64,000 nt of DNA from JAFDBW01 sp963825575 (GTDB taxonomy: Bacteria; Desulfobacterota; Desulfuromonadia; Desulfuromonadales; BM103), in the NCBI GenBank assembly GCA_963825575.1, contig CAWGUB010000018.1:186001-250000 (forward strand), written 5' to 3'. The notes beneath the pieces are model-generated. The model searched no databases. It had not been told where the DNA came from and saw only the letters and a list, made by a program, of their open reading frames with translations. A program made the translations under genes and the position numbers. This document shows, piece by piece, positions 1-9,241 of this stretch (position 1 is the stretch's first letter; each line of letters opens with the position of its first letter).

Positions 1-2
1 GG

Positions 3-77
3 TACAACGGCGTGATCGGCAATGCCGGTTATGAACTCCGCCGGGACCTGATCCGTCACGGATGGTATAAACCTTAA
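3..77 (+). CDS. C-terminal end of an unidentified gene (5' truncated by window edge)
   Basis: An open frame runs in from the window edge and stops with TAA at 75-77, giving 24 residues that end HGWYKP. It has no upstream context and I do not recognise the family. The frame is directly upstream of mqnB on the same strand, so it could belong to the same transcription unit, although the hairpin-forming repeat at 81-156 separates them. It may be a chance open frame. Confidence 0.4.
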   Translation, partial: YNGVIGNAGYELRRDLIRHGWYKP

Positions 78-80
78 GAG

Positions 81-156
81 CGGGGGCTGGGGGCTGGAGG
101 TCAGCGACTGGAAAATCCAGGTCATTACCCCCCAGCCCCCAGCCCCCAGCCCCCGA
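81..156. repeat. Imperfect inverted repeat of GGGGGCT / AGCCCCC units
   Basis: The left arm has two tandem GGGGGCT units (82-95). The right arm has three or four AGCCCCC units (133-155). The arms are complementary and could form a long G:C stem around a loop of about 35 nt that ends just before the mqnB start. It could act as a transcription barrier between the upstream gene and mqnB, or be a remnant of a dispersed intergenic repeat. No T-tract follows, so it is not a standard intrinsic terminator. Confidence 0.65.
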
Positions 157-160
157 CCCT

Positions 161-892
161 ATGATTGCCCTTCTCGCTGCTGTTGCCGAAGAAACTGCCC
201 TGATCAGAGACACCCTTGAGGGTTCCGCCCAGGAATCTGTCCACGGCATGGTCATGCTGACGGGGCGTATTCATGGTCAAAACGTCTGTCTGACCCATGG
301 CGGCATTGGCAAGGCTGCAGCGGCCGCCGCAGCAATGACCCTGTTGCACTATTGTCGGCCAGAGGCGCTCCTGCTGTTCGGCTGCGGCGGGGCCTACCCG
401 AAATCGGGCCTGGAAATCGGCGACCTGGCGCTCGCCAACAGAGAGATTTTCGGCGACGAGGGTGTTCTCACAACCCATGGCTTTGATGATCTCGCCGCCA
501 TGGGACTACCGATGCGCCAGGGAGACGAATCTTTTTTCAATAGCTGGCCAACAGATGAACCCCTCCGGGAGCGGTCAAGACCGACGCTTCTCGTCCTGAC
601 AGATGAACAGGGAATAAAGCTGGCGACGGGCTCCTTCGTCACGGTCTCCACCTGCACCGGGACCACGGCCAGAGCCATTGAAATCGAACAGCGTACCGGC
701 GGCATCTGTGAAAACATGGAAGGCGCCGCGGTCGCCCTCGCCTGCCGGCAATTCTCCGTCCCGCTTCTTGAAATACGGGGCATTTCCAATCTGGTGGAAG
801 ATCGCGACACCGCTCGTTGGGACTTGGTGGCCGGCATGACGGTCGCCCAGGAAGCGGTCATCCACCTGCTCGAGAAATGGCCGGGACAATAG
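161..892 (+). CDS. mqnB: Futalosine hydrolase MqnB
   Basis: The 243-residue protein belongs to the MTA/SAH-nucleosidase (PNP_UDP) family. It has the glycine-rich HGGIGK segment near residues 46-51, GCGGAYP near 74-80, the substrate-site ENMEGAA at 184-190 and RGISN at 206-210. In this family MqnB removes the base from futalosine to give dehypoxanthinyl futalosine, the substrate of MqnC. The assignment to MqnB rather than MTA/SAH nucleosidase rests on the sequence style and on mqnD starting one base after its stop codon. Enzymes for neighbouring steps (mqnC, mqnE) lie 20 kb away in this window. The protein is expected to be cytosolic. The start ATG directly follows the C-rich arm of the preceding repeat, so no good ribosome binding site is visible. 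Confidence 0.9.
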   Translation: MIALLAAVAEETALIRDTLEGSAQESVHGMVMLTGRIHGQNVCLTHGGIGKAAAAAAAMTLLHYCRPEALLLFGCGGAYPKSGLEIGDLALANREIFGDEGVLTTHGFDDLAAMGLPMRQGDESFFNSWPTDEPLRERSRPTLLVLTDEQGIKLATGSFVTVSTCTGTTARAIEIEQRTGGICENMEGAAVALACRQFSVPLLEIRGISNLVEDRDTARWDLVAGMTVAQEAVIHLLEKWPGQ

Positions 893-893
893 C

Positions 894-1727
894 ATGAAAA
901 CCCTGAGCCTCGGCTACTCCCCCTGTCCCAACGATACCTATATCTTTTACGCTCTGACGCATGGCAAAATTGACATGCCCGGTTTTTCCATCGTCGAGCG
1001 CCTGGAGGATGTCGAAACCCTCAATCAACTTGCCTTGGGCGGCCAACTCGACCTGACGAAAATTTCCTATCATGCCTTCGGTCATCTGCGCGACCGATAT
1101 GCACTGTTGCGCAGTGGCGGTGCCCTCGGTCGCGGCTGCGGCCCCCTCGTCATAGCGCCGGAAGCAACCGGCATGCATGCCCTGCGTGGCAGACGCATTG
1201 CAGTTCCCGGCAAGCTGACGACGGCGAACCTGCTGTTGCAGCTTTACGGCGCCGGCTACGACAATCTGCTTGTGGTTCCGTTCGATCAGATCATGCCGGC
1301 GCTCAAACGCGGCGAGGCTGACGCCGGGGTGATTATCCACGAATCCCGTTTCACCTACCGTGAAGCGGGATTTCACGAGGTGCTTGACCTGGGGGCCTGG
1401 TGGGAAACAGACACCGGCCTGCCGATTCCGCTCGGCGGGATCCTCGCCCGGCGAGATCTCGGCAGCAAGACGATCCAGGCCGCCGACCGGGCCATACAGT
1501 CCAGCCTTGAATATGCCCGGCAGAATCCACAGGAGCCGCGCAGCTACATCAGGGAACACGCCCAGGAGTTGGATGACCGGGTGATCGATGCACACATCAA
1601 CCTCTACGTGAATGATTTCTCTCTGGACCTTGGAGAGGAGGGTGTTGCTGCGGTGGAGACCTTGATGGCCAGGGCGGAAGCGCGGGGTTTGATTCCGAAA
1701 AGCGTCGAACCGCTTTTTTTCGACTGA
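894..1727 (+). CDS. mqnD: 1,4-dihydroxy-6-naphthoate synthase MqnD
   Basis: The 277-residue protein opens with the MqnD signature YSPCPNDTYIF at residues 8-18. It resembles periplasmic-binding-protein type folds, as known for MqnA/MqnD. MqnD converts cyclic dehypoxanthinyl futalosine (the MqnC product) to 1,4-dihydroxy-6-naphthoate. The ATG lies one base after the mqnB stop, so the pair is almost certainly cotranscribed and translationally coupled. The length is normal for the family. No mqnA (chorismate dehydratase) is visible in the window. Confidence 0.93.
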   Translation: MKTLSLGYSPCPNDTYIFYALTHGKIDMPGFSIVERLEDVETLNQLALGGQLDLTKISYHAFGHLRDRYALLRSGGALGRGCGPLVIAPEATGMHALRGRRIAVPGKLTTANLLLQLYGAGYDNLLVVPFDQIMPALKRGEADAGVIIHESRFTYREAGFHEVLDLGAWWETDTGLPIPLGGILARRDLGSKTIQAADRAIQSSLEYARQNPQEPRSYIREHAQELDDRVIDAHINLYVNDFSLDLGEEGVAAVETLMARAEARGLIPKSVEPLFFD

Positions 1728-1776
1728 TTACAACCATTGCGCAAGCAAGCCGTTGCAAGCGGATTTTTTTAGAGAC

Positions 1777-2865
1777 TTACAGACGACTTGGTCTCGATCT
1801 CAGTGAGGCCCAGGTCAAGTGGTTGGAAGAATTGTAACTTAGTATCTGGTTGTAGATCTCATCGGCTACGGCTTCGTGTCCGCGCTCTTTCAAATGGATC
1901 AGATCATTCCGGAAAAAAGTCTTCAGGGAAGAGTTTAGCCGCGTGAGATATCCCTGCATGTCGACCAAAATCGCTTTGTGGTCCTTTGCCACTCGGGCCG
2001 TAACCTCGGCGTAAGCTTTGTGAGTCTGCGGTATATCCTTAATCTCCTCGGTCGTCATGCGATAATATTCCCGATAAAACTGAAACGCCCACCTCGGTAT
2101 GCCTTTGTCGGCATACCCGGCTGGCGCGGCAATCAGAATCGGGATTACCCGATTGGCGCGAAGCTGTTCGACCATCGCCGTCAGGTTGTCCTGATAGTCG
2201 TCCAAAGGAACACGATAATCACGGACATCAATCGCCCGGGCCCAGAGGATTTTGGCGAGTTGGACCAACTTGAAGCTGTGGATCAGGTCATAATGGAACT
2301 GGTCGCTGTACCCGGACGGCAATATCCAGTGGTCGTTCCAGCCAAAATAGATACAAGCGTAATGAGGCTGGTATTCCAGCAACCGCTCCAGGATTTTCCT
2401 GCCCTGGAAGCTGGTATAGCCAGGCACTGAGGCATTGATGACCTCAAATGGGGTCTCCGGGAAGTCGCGGGAGAGCTTGTCGTGCAGGACGTCCGCGTAC
2501 AACGTTCTGCCGAGAAAAGAGCACGAATCGCCCAGGATCAGAATTCGGATCGCTTGTTTGCCGTTGTCTACGGCAATATCCTGCGACCCCCGAAAGCCCT
2601 GGGCATTGGTAAATTCGGTATTCGGAATCGGTTTCCAAAACAGACTGTCGTCAGGCTGGAACAATTTAATCTTGACCGGTCGGGCTTCTTCCAGGATACC
2701 GTCCTCATCCCAGACCGGGACCCCGGTGGAATAGCCGAATTGCAAATAATCACTGGTCGACCGCTGAGGGGACCAAGCCATCGCGACCAGAATGATTTCA
2801 CAGGCCACCATGGCAACAGTCAGGCTCAACAACACGGTAAGAAGATTTAGCAGGACTTTCTTCAT
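1777..2865 (-). CDS. Membrane-anchored SGNH/GDSL-type hydrolase
   Basis: The open frame extends to 2901, but the internal ATG at 2865 gives a standard start, MKKVLLNLL, followed by a hydrophobic N-terminal anchor or signal segment. The SGNH blocks are present: LGDSCS (block I nucleophile Ser), FGWNDHW (block III Asn) and NDLIHL near the C-terminus (catalytic Asp/His). About 362 residues. These enzymes often act as esterases or acetyl-transfer/removal enzymes on extracytoplasmic polysaccharide or lipid. The divergent neighbour is a membrane glycosyltransferase, which fits an envelope role. The substrate cannot be told from sequence. Confidence 0.75.
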   Translation of the reverse strand: MKKVLLNLLTVLLSLTVAMVACEIILVAMAWSPQRSTSDYLQFGYSTGVPVWDEDGILEEARPVKIKLFQPDDSLFWKPIPNTEFTNAQGFRGSQDIAVDNGKQAIRILILGDSCSFLGRTLYADVLHDKLSRDFPETPFEVINASVPGYTSFQGRKILERLLEYQPHYACIYFGWNDHWILPSGYSDQFHYDLIHSFKLVQLAKILWARAIDVRDYRVPLDDYQDNLTAMVEQLRANRVIPILIAAPAGYADKGIPRWAFQFYREYYRMTTEEIKDIPQTHKAYAEVTARVAKDHKAILVDMQGYLTRLNSSLKTFFRNDLIHLKERGHEAVADEIYNQILSYNSSNHLTWASLRSRPSRL

Positions 2866-3152
2866 AAAAATATCAGAGACATTCCTAGCGATCAGAAACA
2901 CAGTAAAACAGGCCCAGTGTCAACCGGACATCACCAGCCTGCATATCGGGGAATTACTGTAACAAAAGTACGGGTATTTGAGAACATCTTATAATTTTGT
3001 GGTCACGGTGAGTCCTTTGGGTTAATTATTAATGTAATCACTCATGAATTTTATCGAAAATCCGTTGCGCGAACCTGCCGGGTTTTTCTGTGGACGGCTG
3101 TGCAAGCCCCGCGAAGCCGGTAAGTTCTGTTACCCTGCAACCCTGACGTTTG

Positions 3153-5049
3153 ATGGCCATGGCAAAAAACCCCTCCCGATTTGCAGGACCTTCCGTGTCC
3201 GCGACCCGTCTCAAGGGCGCGTGGCCTTATGTCGCCATCTTCCTGTTCGCCCTGGCAATCCGTCTTGTCTATCTCTATGAGATCAGCGACCAACCGATCG
3301 TTACGATCCTGCTCGGAGACGCTGAGAGCTATGATACCTGGGCCCAGGAAATCGTCCTGAAAGGCTGGATCGGCGACCGTACTTTTTATCAAGCCCCTTT
3401 CTACCCCTATTTCCTGGCACTGGTTTACACAATCGGCGCCCGGGACTTTATTCTGGTGCGCCTGGTCCAAATCCTGATCGGATCGGCCTCCTGCGTGCTT
3501 CTGGCTTTCGCGGGGACGAGATTTTTCAACAAAAAAACCGGCCTGGTCGCCGGATGTCTGCTGGCCCTTTATGCCCCTGCCATCTTTTTCGACCTCTTGG
3601 TGCAGAAGGCCGTCCTGGGCATGTTCTTCATGTGCCTGCTGCTGTTTCTCATCAGCAGGACAACCGGTCAGCCGGGCAATCAACGCCAACCCGGCACATG
3701 GGTTCTGATCGGCGTCTGCCTCGCCTGTTTTGCACTGGTCCGTGAAAACGCCCTGATCCTCATCCCGGCCGTAGGAGCCTGGATGATCATTGGCCTCCGG
3801 AGCGACGGCTGGCAGCGGATCCTGGTCAAAGGCCTCTTCCTGGGCATCGGGTTATGCCTTATCTTCCTCCCGGTAACCCTGCGCAATTATGTCGTTGGGG
3901 GAGAATTCGTGCTGACGACTTCACAGCTTGGCCCCAACTTTTACATCGGCAACAACAGGGATGCCACAGGCTTTTACGAACCTCTGGTCGAGGGCCACAG
4001 CGATTGGAAATTTGAGCGCTCGGACGCAAAGGAGCTTGCAGAGGCCGCGCTTGGCCAGGAGCTGACACCGAATCAGATTTCAGATTACTGGCTGGATAAA
4101 GCGGTTAACGACATTCGGGATAACCCGCTAGGCTGGCTCAGACTGATGGGCAAAAAGTGGTTGCTGGTCCTGGAATTCGACCGAAACCAGCGATTCGGAA
4201 AGCATCTATGCGCACTATCGCTTTTCCAGGCTTCTCAGCCTCCTCGGGCAGGTTTTTCAATTTGGCATTCTCATGCCGATCGCGATTCTCGGCATCTGCT
4301 TGAGCTGGCCGAACCGCAAACATGTTTGGGGTCTGGTTTGGCTCTGGTTGTGCTTCGCAGGCAGCGTGGCCCTGTTTTTCGTCTTTGCCCGCTACAGGCA
4401 TCCGATGAACGCGATCATGCTGCTTTTTGCAGCGACCGGCCTGACCTGTGCTTTTCATCTGATCACCGAGAAACGTTTCAAACCCCTGGCCCTCGGGGTT
4501 TTGACCGCAATACCTTTTGCCGTCTACGCCAACTGGCCGCTCGTGTCCAGGGCCAAGATGGAGGCTCCCACACATTTTAATATTGGCTACGAAATGGAAC
4601 GGCGCGAGGAACTGGACACGGCAAAGGAGGCCTACCTGCTGTCTGTGGCGATCGACAGCAATACGCTGGCATACAATAACCTCGGCATGGTGGCGATGAA
4701 GCAGGGCCAACCGGAGGATGCGATCCTTTACTTCAGTGAAGCGGTGAAAGCCAAGCCGGAGAACTGGAATGCGAGGATAAACCTGGGGATCGTCCTGTCG
4801 CAGATGGGGCGAAAAGTTGAAGCGATTGAACAATACAGGGAAGTTGTCAGAAACAAACCAGACTACAATCCGTCCCTGTATTACAACATTGCCTGCTATT
4901 ATGCCGTAGAAGGGCAATTGAGCCGGGGAATGGAATGGTTGGAAAAGGCCGTTTCGCACGGCTATGACAACTGGGAACTGATTAGAACAGACCCCGACCT
5001 GCAAAACCTCCGGAAGTTGCCGGAGTACCGGGATTTAATCTCACGGTAG
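3153..5049 (+). CDS. PMT/GT39-like membrane glycosyltransferase with C-terminal TPR, frameshifted
   Basis: Two overlapping frames make one protein. The first (ATG 3153 or 3159, alternative TTG 3150) encodes a multi-spanning protein with a GDAESYDTWAQ-type acidic loop near residue 55, typical of GT-C glycosyltransferases such as ArnT/PMT. It goes out of frame near 4170, where ...KKWLLV should continue as WNSTETSDSES in the frame that ends at 5049. That continuation has more membrane helices and then about four TPR-like repeats (AYNNLGMVAMKQGQ, ARINLGIVLSQMGR, YYNIACYYAVEGQ). One extra C in the CC at 4169-4170 explains the break; the restored protein has about 632 residues. If the shift is real, the first fragment ends at 4580 with a junk tail. 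Membrane GT-C plus TPR proteins commonly glycosylate surface proteins or lipids using polyprenyl-phosphate sugars, which the GT2 neighbour could supply. Confidence 0.75.
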
Positions 5050-5086
5050 GAATCTTTCCCCGACTAGCGCTTTTCCCGACGGCACA

Positions 5087-6196
5087 TCACTCCATGGCCT
5101 TTTGCGACTTTTGCGAGAAAACCAGATTCCTGCGACCGAGAAAGTTCAGACTGAGAGCAATCGCCGACGCGCTGAGCTTAGCAAGCCATGCCGACGTACC
5201 GCCGGCAATCAGGACCCTGGTGACCTGCATGTCAACCAGGGCAACGGCCACAACGAGACCGACATAAACCAGCATCTCGACAGGACCGGCCCAACGCGAA
5301 CGGCGCTTGAACAGGAGAGTGACGCATAACAGGTAGTTCACCCCGGCCGCCGCAATAAAAGCGAGCAGCGCCGAGGCTGTCACGCCAAGCCCCATGCTCA
5401 ACATGACCAGGAACAGGAACAGATTGGCCAGCGCCGCAGTCCCGCCGATGAACAGGTAAACGAGAAATTGCATGGGTAGAGGTAATGCGGGGGCATTGTA
5501 TCGGACTACACAGTAAAGCGCTCTGAAACCGTCGCGCCAGCCGATCTTTTTCCCCTCCGCATAAGTCCTGCCATTATACGAAATTCCCATTTCGTATATC
5601 GCCAGTTTTCTTTGCGCGAGTTTGGCGGTAATCTCCGGCTCGAAGCCGAACCGGTTCTCCTCGATGACAATATCCTGAATGATCTCGCGCCTGAAAACCT
5701 TATAACAGGTTTCCATGTCGGTCAGATTGAGGTCTGTGAACATGTTGGAAAGAAACGTCAGACACTTATTCCCCAGGTAATGCCAAAAGTACAGAACCCG
5801 ATGCGGTCGCCCCCCCAGGAACCGTGAGCCATAGACCACATCGGCCCGGCCGTCGACCAGTGGGACGAGCAGTTCCAGGATGTCGCGCGGGTCGTACTCA
5901 AGGTCAGCGTCCTGAACGACAACAAAATCTCCGGAGGCTTCTTTGAACCCGGTACGAAGAGCAGCCCCTTTGCCCTGGTTGGATTTATGTCGGACGACTT
6001 TTATCTCCGACGCGGCTTGTGCCAGCCCCTGGGCGATTTCTGGGCTGCTGTCTGAAGAGGCATCATCGACAATGATGATCTCCAGAGCAACCCCCTCATC
6101 CCGCAAACCAAGGACTTTCTCGATACACACCTGAAGTGTAGCCGCCTCGTTGAAGCAGGGCACAACAACTGAGAGCGAAATGGCGCTTGAAGACAT
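5087..6196 (-). CDS. GT2 family (dolichyl-phosphate-sugar synthase-like) glycosyltransferase with GtrA domain
   Basis: The 369-residue protein has two parts. Residues 8-235 form a GT-A glycosyltransferase, with VVPCFNEA at 11-18, the nucleotide-sugar aspartates in VDDASSDSS (D44, D45) and the metal-binding DADLEYD at 96-102. Residues from about 245 onward contain four hydrophobic segments matching GtrA-like flippase/membrane domains. The fusion suggests synthesis of a polyprenyl-phosphate-linked sugar at the inner membrane. It converges on the frameshifted GT-C/TPR gene, a plausible acceptor of that sugar. The donor sugar is unknown. Confidence 0.88.
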   Translation of the reverse strand: MSSSAISLSVVVPCFNEAATLQVCIEKVLGLRDEGVALEIIIVDDASSDSSPEIAQGLAQAASEIKVVRHKSNQGKGAALRTGFKEASGDFVVVQDADLEYDPRDILELLVPLVDGRADVVYGSRFLGGRPHRVLYFWHYLGNKCLTFLSNMFTDLNLTDMETCYKVFRREIIQDIVIEENRFGFEPEITAKLAQRKLAIYEMGISYNGRTYAEGKKIGWRDGFRALYCVVRYNAPALPLPMQFLVYLFIGGTAALANLFLFLVMLSMGLGVTASALLAFIAAAGVNYLLCVTLLFKRRSRWAGPVEMLVYVGLVVAVALVDMQVTRVLIAGGTSAWLAKLSASAIALSLNFLGRRNLVFSQKSQKAME

Positions 6197-6333
6197 TTGG
6201 CATTAGCTCCTGGATATTGCTACAGCACGCAAGAGGAAGAAACTCAACGGTTTAAAATGCTCCGGAACTACCTCTCCTGTCAATCCGCAATCAAAGACAG
6301 CGCTGTCCTTAAATGAAGGAAAGCGCAACAAGC

Positions 6334-7932
6334 TCATGGATAAAGGTTTAAATGCACCGCCCTGACGAATCGCGCGCCGACCGCTTCATTCAACCTTGCC
6401 ACAATCGCTGCATCAATCGGTGAGTCGACGGAAAGAACCACCATCGCCTCGCCTCCCTTACCCCGACGGCCGAGATTCATGGCACCAATATTGACTTCGG
6501 CCTCACCCAGGATCGTGCCGATCCTGCCGATCAGGCCCGGACGGTCTTCGTAGGTCATCACCAGCATGTGTTCCTCAGGGGTGAAATCGGTATCGAAATC
6601 GCGCATTCTGACAATCTTCGGCGTCCCTTCGAAAAGGGTCCCGGCGATCGTGCGTTTGCCTTGCGGCGTCTCCAGGTTCAGCGTGATCAGGTTGGAGAAA
6701 AACTCCGATTCAGTGGATCGACTCTGCTCGACAACCAGGCCGCGGCGTTCTGCCACCAGGTTGGCGTTGACCATGTTGACCTCCTGGTCCGTGCAGCGGT
6801 TGAGCAGCGCGGCAAGACCTGTGACCGTTATCGGCATGCAGTCATAGGCGGCGAGTTTGCCGGTGTAGCTGAAAGACACCTTGCCAGGATTCTCCGGCGC
6901 CAGCTGCGAGATGAAGTCGCCCAACACTGCAGCGAGGGTCATGAAGGGCCGCATCTGTGCCATAAGGTCCGGATCGAAACGGGCGATATTCACAGCATTC
7001 TCCACTGGCTTGCCATCCAGGAGGTTGAGGATTTCACGGCTGACATCAACCGCCACATTGGTTTGGGCTTCAAAGGTGTTGGCGCCAAGGTGAGGCGTGA
7101 CCACCATGCGTGGATGGGCAATCAGCTTCTTCAGCGTCTCATTGTTGGGCGGTTCCTCGCTCCAGACGTCGAAGGCCGCCCCGGCCACCTTGCCACTCTC
7201 GAGCGCCTCCAGCATCGCCGTTTCACTGATAATACCACCCCTGGCACAGTTGACGATCAGGACACCGTCTTTCATGCGGGCGAAATGCTCTGCGGTCACC
7301 AGGTCACGGGTTTCGTCATTCAGAGGGGTATGTACAGAGATAACATCCGCTGAAGCGACAAGTTCTTCCAGCGACACCAGCCGGGTGCCGAAATCGGTCG
7401 CCCGCTTTTCGCTGATGTAAGGGTCGTAAACGACGACATCCATCTCGAAAGACCGGGCCCGCAGCGCCACGCGACCACCGACCTTGCCGAGGCCGACAAT
7501 ACCCATCGTCCGGTATCGAAGCTCATGACCGGTAAAAGGGGCCCTCTGCCATTGACCGCTCTTCAGGCTGGCATTGGCAGCCGGGACATTGCGGCACATG
7601 GACAACAGGAGGGCCATGGAATGTTCTGCCGCCGAGTTGGTGTTGCCGAACGGCGCGTTGACGACAATGATGCCGCGCTCACTGGCCGCCGGCACATCGA
7701 CATTGTCAATGCCGACCCCGGCCCGGGCGATCATTTTCAGGTTTTTTGCATGGGCCAGAAGCTCCGCATCAACCTGGGTTCCTGAGCGGGTGATGATGGC
7801 ATCGTAGCCGCCAATGATCTGGTGGAGTTCGGCTTTACCCAGTCCGAGCCGCACATCCAACTCTACCCGCGGTTCGTTCTGCAGAAGCTCGAGGCCCCTC
7901 TCGGAAATTTCGTCGGTAACAATGACTTTCAT
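6334..7932 (-). CDS. serA: D-3-phosphoglycerate dehydrogenase, long form (paralogue 1)
   Basis: The 532-residue protein oxidises 3-phosphoglycerate to 3-phosphohydroxypyruvate, the first step of serine synthesis. Its domains are a substrate/NAD-binding core with GIVGLGKVGG near 144-153, an allosteric substrate-binding (ASB) domain (about 320-450) and a C-terminal ACT domain (about 455-530, DRPGLIGRIGTILG). All three catalytic residues are present: Arg231 (NCARGG), Glu260 (WSEEPP) and His281 (TPHLGANT). This is the most canonical of three PGDH-type proteins in the window. The ACT domain implies serine feedback. The ATG at 7932 gives the usual MKVIVTDEIS start and is preceded by AAGGATAT. Confidence 0.95.
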   Translation of the reverse strand: MKVIVTDEISERGLELLQNEPRVELDVRLGLGKAELHQIIGGYDAIITRSGTQVDAELLAHAKNLKMIARAGVGIDNVDVPAASERGIIVVNAPFGNTNSAAEHSMALLLSMCRNVPAANASLKSGQWQRAPFTGHELRYRTMGIVGLGKVGGRVALRARSFEMDVVVYDPYISEKRATDFGTRLVSLEELVASADVISVHTPLNDETRDLVTAEHFARMKDGVLIVNCARGGIISETAMLEALESGKVAGAAFDVWSEEPPNNETLKKLIAHPRMVVTPHLGANTFEAQTNVAVDVSREILNLLDGKPVENAVNIARFDPDLMAQMRPFMTLAAVLGDFISQLAPENPGKVSFSYTGKLAAYDCMPITVTGLAALLNRCTDQEVNMVNANLVAERRGLVVEQSRSTESEFFSNLITLNLETPQGKRTIAGTLFEGTPKIVRMRDFDTDFTPEEHMLVMTYEDRPGLIGRIGTILGEAEVNIGAMNLGRRGKGGEAMVVLSVDSPIDAAIVARLNEAVGARFVRAVHLNLYP

Positions 7933-7971
7933 AGCTGGATATCCTTCTTGGGAATTAAACCTTTACCATTC

Positions 7972-8001
7972 TAACGCAAAGGGGCAAAGGGCGCAGAGCA
8001 A
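7972..8001. repeat. AACGCAAAG-type intergenic repeat fragment
   Basis: TAACGCAAAG followed by GGCAAAGGGCGCAGAG lies just upstream of the serA start. Similar A/G-rich segments occur at 13418-13494, 20680-20756, 24700-24722 and 61996-62113, several of them with the complementary CTTTGCGTT-type arm nearby. This copy is a single arm only. Confidence 0.45.
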
Positions 8002-8045
8002 TATAATTATGTCGAGATGTTCTCCGCGAACTCCGGACCGATGCG

Positions 8046-8528
8046 TTACCCGTTGGCCTTGCTATGCTTTTCGAGAGCTTGTGCATTGATCTTGATGCAA
8101 AGGCATTCACCGGTGGCGTAGAGCGCGCCATCCAGGCTGCAGACTTCACCATGGACCATAACCTTGCGGCCCTGTACGGAAACAATTCGCGTAGTCACCT
8201 GCACCACGGTCTTGATCGGCAGCAGATTGCGGAAGTTGACATTCAGGTTTCCGACCACGACCTGATGTCCCGCCGCCCAGGCGGCCAGGCCGAGAACTTC
8301 ATCAAGGACCGCAGCGATACTGCCGCCGTGCGCGTGTGCAGGAGGGCCCTCGGTGACCGGGCCGAACCAGACCCGCGCGACCAGATGGCTTTCCTGGTCA
8401 CGGAAGTATTTGATCCGGAAACGATTGCCGGTCTGGTCTCCCGAGACGAATCGCAAGGTTTCTCCAACCAGGGCAGGCGCATCGAAAAGCGCCCATCCGG
8501 GTTCACCATTGAGCTCCTGGTCAGTCAC
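8046..8528 (-). CDS. PaaI/4HBT-like hotdog thioesterase
   Basis: The GTG at 8528 is chosen as start because GAGGAG lies 6 bases before it on the minus strand; the open frame itself extends to 8594 through a terminator-like hairpin. The 160-residue product has the hotdog-fold signature of acyl-CoA thioesterases: HAHGGSIAAVLDEVLG (about residues 63-78 from this start) followed by TGECLCIKI near the end. The family hydrolyses acyl- or aryl-CoA thioesters in the cytosol. The substrate is not predictable here. It sits between serA and repeat copy 1 with no obvious metabolic partner. Confidence 0.82.
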   Translation of the reverse strand: MTDQELNGEPGWALFDAPALVGETLRFVSGDQTGNRFRIKYFRDQESHLVARVWFGPVTEGPPAHAHGGSIAAVLDEVLGLAAWAAGHQVVVGNLNVNFRNLLPIKTVVQVTTRIVSVQGRKVMVHGEVCSLDGALYATGECLCIKINAQALEKHSKANG

Positions 8529-8544
8529 GTTGTTCTCCTCAATG

Positions 8545-8573
8545 AAAAAAGGACACTTCCTCTGGAAGTGTCC
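8545..8573 (-). terminator. Intrinsic terminator/attenuator-like hairpin in the thioesterase leader
   Basis: A perfect 10-bp inverted repeat, GGACACTTCC-TCT-GGAAGTGTCC (8551-8573), is followed on the minus strand by six T residues (8550-8545). The T-tract ends only about 10 nt before the GAGGAG ribosome binding site of the thioesterase gene. No promoter can fit between them, so the hairpin is either inside the mRNA leader (attenuation) or ends read-through from the serC side. Confidence 0.65.
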
Positions 8574-8585
8574 CAGATTGTTGAC

Positions 8586-8616
8586 AAACCCCACACGTGA
8601 TGCGGGTTTTGTTTTT
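8586..8616 (+). terminator. Possible plus-strand hairpin with T-rich tail
   Basis: AAACCC...GGGTTT arms around CACACGTGATG are followed by TGTTTTTT. The stem is short. No plus-strand gene ends nearby, so it may instead be a second fold of the thioesterase leader on the other strand. Confidence 0.35.
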
Positions 8617-8646
8617 TACCTGGCAGGTGGAGGTATCATGAATCTT

Positions 8647-9172
8647 AGGGCAACAGAGGGTTCATCTGTTGCCCTTGCTTATTGTACTCCGCTTAAAGAC
8701 AAAAGCAGAACCCGGGGGTTGCGCCCGCCCGACTGCGCCATACTCTTTTCCGGCCCAAAAGAGTAAGCAGAAAAGGGCCTTCGCTGCGTAGGGCATGTCT
8801 GGCTCGTCAGGCTTTAACCTCAATACAGATTGCTCTTATCGATCAAGAGCCTACGCTTCCCCCGCAGGTGTCGAGGCTCTTGTGAGCCTCTACTTCTCTG
8901 GATGATTGCTTCTGTAGTCATACTTTTCAGGCTTTTCTCCTGTAAGTGTCACTGCAAGGAAGGCCCCCCTGTGGAACGGGCCGGCTTATGTAAGCTCCGT
9001 CCTATTGGATTCCTCAGAAATCCGGCAAAGGAGATGCCCTCCGCAAGGAGCAGGCACTTTTGCATACTTTTGTTGCCGGACAAAAGTATGGCGTTGGGCG
9101 GGACGCGACCCGCCGGTTTTGCCTTTAAACAGTCAATGGATGAGGGCAGCAGATGAACCACCTGTTGCCCTC
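8647..9172. repeat. Hairpin-rich dispersed element, copy 1
   Basis: This element fills the gap between serC and the thioesterase gene. It is bounded by GGGCAACAGA...TCTGTTGCCC (8648-8673) and GAGGGCAGCAG...CTGTTGCCCTC (9142-9171). Inside are module A (about 8708-8803: a CCGGGGG/CGCCC GC-rich hairpin, then TACTCTTTT/AAAAGAGTA at 8741-8765) and module A' in opposite orientation (about 9030-9118: CATACTTTTGT/ACAAAAGTATG at 9063-9090, GGCGGG/CCCGCC at 9097-9114). In between lies GAGGCTC-TTGT-GAGCCTC (8872-8889). Short open frames here recur as shared 'peptides' in copies 2 and 3 and are not credible genes. Confidence 0.85.
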
Positions 9173-9241
9173 TCTCTCTTGAAGTCTGATTGAACCTTGC
9201 CAGAAGTCTGGGACACTTCTTTGCAAAAGCGCCCCTGATCA

